NCBI GenBank assembly: GCA_905215425.1
Contig: CAJMQD010000018.1
Location: 1 to 9,850 of the forward strand
Length of the DNA stretch: 9,850 nucleotides
From: an uncultured bacterium
Lineage (GTDB): Bacteria > Bacillota > Clostridia > Oscillospirales > Oscillospiraceae
Reading direction: 5' to 3'
Part shown: in pieces, positions 4,790 to 9,850 of the stretch
Numbering within the stretch: position 1 is the stretch's first letter
How the letters are laid out: every line of letters begins with the position of its first letter
Translations under genes and position numbers: made by a program
The notes under the pieces: model-generated
Seen by the model: only the letters and a program-made list of their open reading frames with translations
Told to the model about the DNA's origin: nothing
The model's database searches: none

Positions 4790-6220
4790 TTACTTATTGC
4801 CCATGCGCTTCTTGGTGACCAGCACCACGCCGGCGCAAACCACCATCAGGCCGCCCACGATGTAGAACAGGGTGGTGCCCATGCCGCCGGTGGAGGGGAG
4901 CAGGGTGCCCATGTTGTTCTCAATCACGTTGTTATCAGTAACACCCACAGCGTTCAGGCTGTACAGATTGTTGGCGTTATAGATGGTGAACTCAACGGGG
5001 CCAGCCAGCAGGTTATAACCGGACAAAGTGCTCAGCTCAACCAGCTTATAGGTGCCATTGCGCAGACCCTGAATCTCGATCACGCCGTTAGCGGGAGTGG
5101 TGATGTTGGCAGCGGGAGTCTCACTGGCCATCGCAACACGGTAAACGCCATTGCCCAGATCAACAAGCTTAATTTCGGTGCCCGCGTTATCGGTCAGCTT
5201 GAAGGTAACGCCAGCCAGAGCAGCCTTGGTAGTGCCGTCAACCTTGATGAAGGAAGCCTTGTAGTTCTTAATCTCAACTTTCTGCTCTACGCTGCTGTCG
5301 GAACCAAAGTTCAGGATGGCCTTGTTGTTCGCGCCGATGCCCTGCACAGACTTCTCGTTCAGGGTAGCGGAATAGGTGATCACGATCTTAGTATCCTTAG
5401 CCAGAGTTGCAACGTATTCCTTAGCAAAAGTGATCTTGAAGGTGAAGGTATCGCCCTCGGCAGGCTTAGCAATCGTCACTTTGGTGGTATCATTAGTAAT
5501 ATCAGTCTCGCCAACCATGATCTTGATGTCGTCATTGAAGGTCAGGCTTTCGGACATGGTATCAGTCACAACATAGGAAGTCTCGGCATTGCCGCCAGCG
5601 GTAACAGTAACCGTGTAGGGGATCTTGTCGCCGACACTGTAAGTGCCATCGCTGGTTTCAGAAATCTTCTTATCGATGGTAGGCTCCTGGTTCTTCTCAT
5701 ATACCTTAACATTGTCAGTCGTAGTATTCAGGATGCACAGAGAACCCAGAGAAGAATCGACGAAGTAATAGCCAGGCTCCAGGTTTTCGATGACAGCCTT
5801 AGCCTTATCTGCACCCTCAGGGAGTTTTCCGGTATCAGTCTTACCAGTCTTGCCATCCTTATTGTTATTCAGCATCTCAGAAAACTTAGACGCATCAAAA
5901 GCAGGCTGAACGCCTACATTGTACTTCTCAGGATTGCTGCCCTGAATTAAGGTCAGCTGGAGGCCATTGGCCGCATCATCCGCATAAGCCTTAACAACAC
6001 TGAACCACTCGCTATTATTGCTGATAGTGTATGCATATCCAGGATTGCCCTCAGTACTACCAGAACCAGCAGCCTTGGTCACATCAAAAATCTTGTAAGC
6101 AGTGTAAGTCTGGCCCTTAACAGCGGGGTCGACAGTAATGGTAGCTGCCATAGCGGGAGCGGCCATGGCCAGGGTCATGACCAGAGCCAGACCGGCGGCA
6201 AACAGTTTTCTCAGTTTCAT
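4790..6220 (-). CDS. Major shaft pilin (SpaA-type), LPSTG-anchored
   Basis: It encodes a 476-residue pilus backbone subunit. ATG 6218-6220 is chosen because AAAGGAG (6231-6237) lies 10 bases upstream and a clean signal peptide follows (1-25, cleavage AMA-A); a longer in-frame extension has no such support. The mature protein has an N-terminal domain (about 26-170, with GQTYTAYKIFDV). A pilin motif VYEKN follows with Lys176, the expected acceptor for polymerisation (YPKN in classical pilins). A second domain at about 180-310 (TIDKKISE to NNKAILNF) is probably stabilised by a Lys-Asn isopeptide. The third domain (about 318-437) has FIKVDGTTKAALAGVTF and the E-box YKLVELSTLSGY with Glu395. LPSTG is at 441-445, followed by a membrane helix and KKRMGNK. 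It is flanked by paired stem-loops on both sides. Its base composition is visibly less GC-rich than the neighbouring sortase and adhesin ends (about 45% in a hand-counted 60-base line at 5221), consistent with separate exchange or expression-tuned codons. Confidence 0.92.
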   Translation of the reverse strand: MKLRKLFAAGLALVMTLAMAAPAMAATITVDPAVKGQTYTAYKIFDVTKAAGSGSTEGNPGYAYTISNNSEWFSVVKAYADDAANGLQLTLIQGSNPEKYNVGVQPAFDASKFSEMLNNNKDGKTGKTDTGKLPEGADKAKAVIENLEPGYYFVDSSLGSLCILNTTTDNVKVYEKNQEPTIDKKISETSDGTYSVGDKIPYTVTVTAGGNAETSYVVTDTMSESLTFNDDIKIMVGETDITNDTTKVTIAKPAEGDTFTFKITFAKEYVATLAKDTKIVITYSATLNEKSVQGIGANNKAILNFGSDSSVEQKVEIKNYKASFIKVDGTTKAALAGVTFKLTDNAGTEIKLVDLGNGVYRVAMASETPAANITTPANGVIEIQGLRNGTYKLVELSTLSGYNLLAGPVEFTIYNANNLYSLNAVGVTDNNVIENNMGTLLPSTGGMGTTLFYIVGGLMVVCAGVVLVTKKRMGNK

Positions 6221-6287
6221 GGATAAATAACTCCTTTCATTTTCGCACATTCCGCGGGAATTTACAAGACACACGCAGGGATTTTCT

Positions 6288-6305
6288 CTCTCCCTGGGGG
6301 GAGAG
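6288..6305 (-). promoter_or_regulatory. Stem-loop in the adhesin-pilin gap, proximal
   Basis: CTCTCCC (6288-6294) pairs with GGGAGAG (6299-6305) over a 4-base loop. On the minus strand it is followed by AGAAAATCCC, so there is no U-tract for termination. It lies about 50 bases ahead of the pilin ribosome site. Short stem, moderate support. Confidence 0.4.
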
Positions 6306-6331
6306 GCTCGGGGTCGATCGGTTTTTTCTGC

Positions 6332-6356
6332 TCCCACCGCCGTGCGGGCGGTGGGA
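6332..6356 (-). promoter_or_regulatory. Stem-loop in the adhesin-pilin gap, distal
   Basis: TCCCACCGCC (6332-6341) pairs with GGCGGTGGGA (6347-6356) over a 5-base loop, a 10-pair GC-rich stem. It lies 35 bases past the adhesin TGA (6392-6394). On the minus strand it is followed by GCAGAAAAAACC, an A-tract instead of a U-tract. The arrangement resembles the hairpin after the pilin gene and suggests an RNA stability or processing element rather than a terminator. Confidence 0.5.
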
Positions 6357-6391
6357 TGCGGTTATGATACATTAAGGTGCCGGGGAGCCGC

Positions 6392-9300
6392 TCAATTCGC
6401 GCCGCTTGCCTCCTTCCGGCGCTTCAGAAGCAGCAGGGCTCCGGCCGCCAGGGTCAACGCTGCGCCCACAGACATGATGCGGGCCGTTCCGGCGCCGCCG
6501 GTGCTGGGCAGCACCGCGCCGGTGGTGTTGGTGCAGGTGATGGCCGCGGTAGCGCCTCTGGGGATGGTCACGGTGGTAGCGTTGGTGTGGCTGCCGTTGT
6601 CCCAGCTGACCGCGTAGCCGTCGGTGTTGGTCTCGGTCACCGTGATCTGAGTATCCTGGGGGATACCATTGATGGTGATGGTCTCGCCGTGCTTCAGGGT
6701 GATGTTGGCGACACCGTCGGTGAAGATGACCTTGGGAGTGCTAATCACAGCGTCGCCCTTCTTGACCTCGGCGTTGTACTCGTCATTCAGAACGGGATCA
6801 GAGGTGAGGTTGAAGGTGAAGTTCTTGGTTTCATCCACCGTGCCGCCGTCCGTGCGGACCACCGTCTTGGTGATGGAGAGGGAACCGGGCTTGGAAATAA
6901 GGCTATACACGTTTTCAAACGTTACATTGACCGTTCTGCCGTTCTCCAACTCCACCTGAGCTTCCCGACCTTTCTTTACTTCTTCGCTCTTGATCTGGTA
7001 GTTCGTTTCTTCATAATTGTAGTCGGCGGTACCTGTCGGCTCTGTCTCCGTCACCGTATAAGTCCCGATCTCCAGGTTGTCCAGGGTGGTTTCCCAGCTT
7101 CCCTCCGGCGTTGGCAGATTGACGGTTCGAGAGGACCCATCCGGACCAGTTACAACGAACTCGAAGGTTTCGGCAATGTCCTTTGCGGTGATTCCGGTCA
7201 GGGTCTTTCTGATCGTCAGGTTGCCGCGATCGGGGTCGGGATCCGGCAGATTCCGGCTGAACCACACAGAGTCGACCAGGTTGCCCTCAGTGGAGCTTCC
7301 GGCATCTCGTCCCACAAAGAAGAAGCGGGTCACATACTGTCCCTCAGGAACCGTGTAGCTGCCCTTATAGACGGTCCACGCATCCTGCTGCCCCGTCTTT
7401 CCAGTACCCTTCGGGCTTGTCAGGTAGGTGGGGTTCGCCGCATTATAGTGCGTGTATTCGGTATAATTGATCTCGTTCTTCGCCCCCTGGGGCTTGACCG
7501 TAGCGGGAGTCTGCCCGCCCGCTTTAATGGCAGAACTATTCAGATCATTACTGTTATCTTCCGCAATGGCCGTATCCAGAATAATGACCTCCATTTGGTC
7601 ATTCCCCTTACGTCCCGCATGAGCAACCTGCCAATACAGGGTCGTTCCGGGCACGGTCAGAACATCCTGGTACAGGGCGCCGTATGCCTCGCAGTTGATC
7701 TCTGCAAACTGCTCGCCCCCATAGGCTTTGTCTACACTGTACGTGCTTGCTGCTCCGCTCCGATTATTAGCGGGACGGACGATCTCCACATCCTGGCCAT
7801 CCTTACCGGAAGGGCCATAGTTGCCCGTACCGGTCGTTCTCCAGATTAGACCTTCGTGGCCGTTGGATATCTGGTTATAGTAGCCTGTGGTAATCACCGG
7901 CGTCTCAAATCCGCCGTTCATCAGCTGGTCGTAATAAGTTACCTGGAAGGGATCAGACACACCAAGTGCATCGCCCGTCGCATCACAAGCGGTCACCTTA
8001 TAGGCATATAGGCTTTCTGTCTCCATCAGGTGGTAATCCATGGCCACATAGAGGGCCGTTCCATCCTGATTCAAGTTGTACTGGTCGCCGCTGACCTTGG
8101 TTCTGTCTACCACTTCCCAGTTCGTTCCGTCGGCAGAGCGTTCCCATTGATAACTGGCCGCACCCTCCACGTTCACCGTCAGTTTTCCGCTGTCCCTCAA
8201 ATCATCGTGGATACGGACGTCCTGAGCCGGGCCATAAGTCAGCTCGATTTCGACAGATTTAACATTTTCTACCTTCTTAGCTTGATCGTGGCCTTGGCCA
8301 GTTGCCTGGAAGTAATAGGTCTTGCTGCCGTAATCGCCGCTGCTGTACACATACCGTATCGATTTGGCAGGATCAACAGTATCTGTCTTTTCTTTCCAGT
8401 GCCAAGTGAGGAATCCCCACTCCTTATATTCATAGACATAGGTGATCTTCGCCTTGCTCAGCACATACCCGTCAATCTTCAGCTTGCTGTTGTCGTTGTC
8501 CAGGTAGAACCACTCGCCGGCGTGGATCTCCATATTCGCAGGGCCAGCGGCCAATCCATTTCCGGCGGCGTCTTTGCAGGTAACGCTGACCGTTGCTCCG
8601 CTGCCGTTGCTGCTCTTCCAAGTGATGGTAAACGTAGAGAAGCTATCCACCGCGAACTCGGCCTGAACGTCCATCAGGACGGTGGGCTGCTGGGCGGGCT
8701 CGGTCTCCTCCTCCAGCTCAGGCTCTTCGGCGGCCAGGGCCAGCATAGGCTCCTGGGCCAGCTGGGCAATTACCTCGCCGGTGTGGTCGCTGCTGTCGGC
8801 CACGGTCTGCACATAGGTCTCGGCGCCGGTGGTGATGAGCCCCAGCAGCTTGGTGGTCTCCTCGCCGTGGTGCTGGACGGACAGGGTGTCCTCGTCCACA
8901 TTGGCGGGCAGCAGGGCCTGAACGTTGAAGCGGACATAGACGGTGCCCTCGGGCTCGATCTCCTTGCCGTCGGCGTCCTCAAAGCGGACATCCAGGGCGG
9001 CGAAGCCGTCGTAGGTCACGTCCTCGGCCCCATCCAGCTCCTGCTGGGCCTTGGCGTAGCCCTCGCTGTCCTCGGCCAGCCGCTGGGCCACCAGCTCCAC
9101 CTCCCGGCCGCCGAAGGCGTCCTCGGGGGCGTAGGCGGTGACGGCCAGGCCGTCTTCGTCGTCAAAGTTATACTCCACATAGCCCTCGGGGATCTCCTGG
9201 GGGAAGGTGGTGTCGGTGGTCCCGGGGTTCTCGGGCTGGGCCGCGCCGCCGTTTACCTCAGAGGCGGGGGCGTAGCACTCCTCGGTGTGGGTGTGCTCCT

Positions 9301-9850
9301 CCATGCCGCAGACCAGCACGGTCTGGTAGCAGTCCTCGGTGTGGACGTGCTCCTCGGCGGGCTCGGTCTCCTCCTCGGGCTGCTCGGGCAGGCAGCTTTC
9401 GTCGTGGGTGTGGCCCTCGGTCTCCTCCTTGCCGCAGATCAGGCCGCAGCAGGAGTCGTCGTGGCTGTGGGCCTCGCACTCCTCCTGGCCGCAGACCAGG
9501 TGCTCCTCCTGGGTGTAGCAGGATTCGTCGTGGGCGTGGCCCTCGGTCTCGTCCTCGCCGCAGGTCAGCTCGCCCGCTTCGTTGTAGCAGCTGTCGCCGT
9601 GGCTGTGGCCGTCACACTCCTCCAGGCCGCAGGTCAGTACCTCCTCGGTCTCGCAGCAGGAGTCGTCGTGGACGTGGCCCTCGGTCTCCTCCAGGCCGCA
9701 GGTCAGGCCATAGCAGGAGTCGTCGTGGGTGTGGGCCTCCGCCTCCTCCTGGCCGCAGATGTAACCGGAGGTCTCCTGACCGTCCTGCCCTTCCTCGCAC
9801 ACCAGCACGGTCTGGTAGCAGTCCTCGGTGTGGACGTGCTCTTCCATGCC
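6392..9850 (-). CDS. Large LPSTG-anchored surface protein, probable pilus tip adhesin (5' partial)
   Basis: The frame stays open to the window edge (codon 9848-9850 is Gly), so the Met at 9847 is internal and the start and signal peptide lie outside. Numbering from that Met (1151 residues): 1-191 are His/Cys modules; about 214-410 is an acidic region with IPEGYVEYNF and AEFAVDSFSTFTITW; about 410-545 is an uncharacterised beta-rich part. About 550-640 is Ig-like (YQWERSADGTNWEVV). About 640-866 begins MNGGFETP and contains FAEINCEAYGALYQDV and WQVAHAGRKGND, resembling a galactose-binding-like jelly roll. About 875-981 and 988-1108 are two Cna_B/prealbumin-like stalk domains with likely isopeptide residues Lys881/Glu934/Asn979 and Lys994/Glu1072/Asn1107. 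LPSTG is at 1113-1117, then a membrane helix and KRRK. As the first visible gene of the pilus operon, sharing LPSTG with the shaft pilin, it is probably the tip subunit; its ligand is unknown. Confidence 0.85.
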   Translation of the reverse strand, partial: GMEEHVHTEDCYQTVLVCEEGQDGQETSGYICGQEEAEAHTHDDSCYGLTCGLEETEGHVHDDSCCETEEVLTCGLEECDGHSHGDSCYNEAGELTCGEDETEGHAHDESCYTQEEHLVCGQEECEAHSHDDSCCGLICGKEETEGHTHDESCLPEQPEEETEPAEEHVHTEDCYQTVLVCGMEEHTHTEECYAPASEVNGGAAQPENPGTTDTTFPQEIPEGYVEYNFDDEDGLAVTAYAPEDAFGGREVELVAQRLAEDSEGYAKAQQELDGAEDVTYDGFAALDVRFEDADGKEIEPEGTVYVRFNVQALLPANVDEDTLSVQHHGEETTKLLGLITTGAETYVQTVADSSDHTGEVIAQLAQEPMLALAAEEPELEEETEPAQQPTVLMDVQAEFAVDSFSTFTITWKSSNGSGATVSVTCKDAAGNGLAAGPANMEIHAGEWFYLDNDNSKLKIDGYVLSKAKITYVYEYKEWGFLTWHWKEKTDTVDPAKSIRYVYSSGDYGSKTYYFQATGQGHDQAKKVENVKSVEIELTYGPAQDVRIHDDLRDSGKLTVNVEGAASYQWERSADGTNWEVVDRTKVSGDQYNLNQDGTALYVAMDYHLMETESLYAYKVTACDATGDALGVSDPFQVTYYDQLMNGGFETPVITTGYYNQISNGHEGLIWRTTGTGNYGPSGKDGQDVEIVRPANNRSGAASTYSVDKAYGGEQFAEINCEAYGALYQDVLTVPGTTLYWQVAHAGRKGNDQMEVIILDTAIAEDNSNDLNSSAIKAGGQTPATVKPQGAKNEINYTEYTHYNAANPTYLTSPKGTGKTGQQDAWTVYKGSYTVPEGQYVTRFFFVGRDAGSSTEGNLVDSVWFSRNLPDPDPDRGNLTIRKTLTGITAKDIAETFEFVVTGPDGSSRTVNLPTPEGSWETTLDNLEIGTYTVTETEPTGTADYNYEETNYQIKSEEVKKGREAQVELENGRTVNVTFENVYSLISKPGSLSITKTVVRTDGGTVDETKNFTFNLTSDPVLNDEYNAEVKKGDAVISTPKVIFTDGVANITLKHGETITINGIPQDTQITVTETNTDGYAVSWDNGSHTNATTVTIPRGATAAITCTNTTGAVLPSTGGAGTARIMSVGAALTLAAGALLLLKRRKEASGAN
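9275..9850 (-). repeat. Tandem His/Cys modules (nine HxHx3C units) in the adhesin
   Basis: Nine units end in H-x-H-x3-C (first His at residues 4, 39, 58, 81, 104, 127, 146, 167 and 185 from the Met at 9847). In the six central units a Cys lies exactly 7 residues before the first His, giving C-x7-H-x-H-x3-C, with CG-x-E-E-x-E and D-[DE]-S-C as the common core. Unit length varies between about 19 and 24 residues. The stretch holds 21 Cys and 19 His in 191 residues and is very acidic. Each central unit has the four ligands of a typical zinc site, though disulfides are an alternative. Similar modules occur, from memory, in other Clostridia surface proteins. Confidence 0.85.
9312..9352 (-). repeat. 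41-base direct repeat, copy 1 (second copy 9801..9841)
   Basis: Bases 9312-9352 are identical to 9801-9841, 489 bases away, and both encode the same EEHVHTEDCYQTVLV module. Identity extends 3 more bases with one mismatch. Other modules are more diverged at the DNA level, so this pair points to a recent duplication or recombination within the repeat array. Confidence 0.8.

Noticed and set aside
4712..5950. Plus-strand open frame of 412 codons
   Set aside because: Antisense to the major pilin; repetitive Leu/Ile/Gly-rich translation without a family signature.
6239..6267. Possible promoter (TTGTAA, 17 bp, GAAAAT) just before the pilin
   Set aside because: Only 4 of 6 matches in each box, and transcription would start inside the ribosome site.
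6221..6337. Longer N-terminus of the major pilin by 39 codons
   Set aside because: The extension covers stem-loop sequence, and the ribosome site plus signal peptide mark the ATG at 6220.
6377..7849. Plus-strand open frame of 490 codons
   Set aside because: Antisense to the adhesin stalk domains, which contain recognisable Cna_B-like repeats and the LPSTG anchor.
9392..9757. Regular repeats considered as a CRISPR array
   Set aside because: The repeats stay in one reading frame, encode the same protein module, vary in length and lack unique spacers.

Overview
The window carries most of a sortase-assembled (SpaA-type) pilus operon together with a small regulatory module. The organism is most likely a Gram-positive gut Clostridia of the Oscillospiraceae type (Flavonifractor, Pseudoflavonifractor or Lawsonibacter-like). 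That placement is inferred from LPxTG wall anchors, a class C pilin sortase, moderately high GC, a BTAD-type regulator with a GGDEF-like tail, and surface proteins with His/Cys-rich repeats. It comes from recall of family distribution, not from a search.

Layout from right to left, which is the direction of pilus transcription on the minus strand: a very large LPSTG-anchored surface protein, the probable tip adhesin, open at the right window edge (6392..9850); a major shaft pilin with LPSTG (4790..6220); a class C pilus-polymerising sortase (3812..4693); a second, probably basal or anchoring, pilin with LPQTG (2689..3840); and a short second sortase (2100..2699). The last three genes overlap end to start and look translationally coupled. 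The gaps on either side of the major pilin instead hold paired GC-rich stem-loops without U-tracts. A perfect bidirectional hairpin terminator ends the operon at about 2064..2098.

Left of the operon and converging on it is a small plus-strand gene of unknown function (1582..2010) with its own hairpin terminator. Divergent from it is a minus-strand OmpR-type winged-helix/BTAD/GGDEF-like regulator. As given, that regulator is split by an in-frame TAA inside its DNA-binding domain: N-terminal piece 1240..1389, C-terminal piece 145..1230. The regulator has a strong promoter (TTGCCA, 17 bp, TGG-TACAAT) whose -10 lies within a perfect inverted repeat. A long hairpin at 71..110 probably ends it. Bases 1..70 show nothing I can assign.

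Working model (inference): the class C sortase links shaft subunits through the lysine of a YEKN pilin motif and adds the LPSTG adhesin at the tip. The LPQTG protein and the second sortase then complete the base and attach it to the wall. The most unusual elements are the nine HxHx3C modules at the exposed end of the adhesin (possible metal-binding beads), the nonsense codon in the regulator, and the mosaic composition of the adhesin. No stretch longer than 300 bases lacks a gene.
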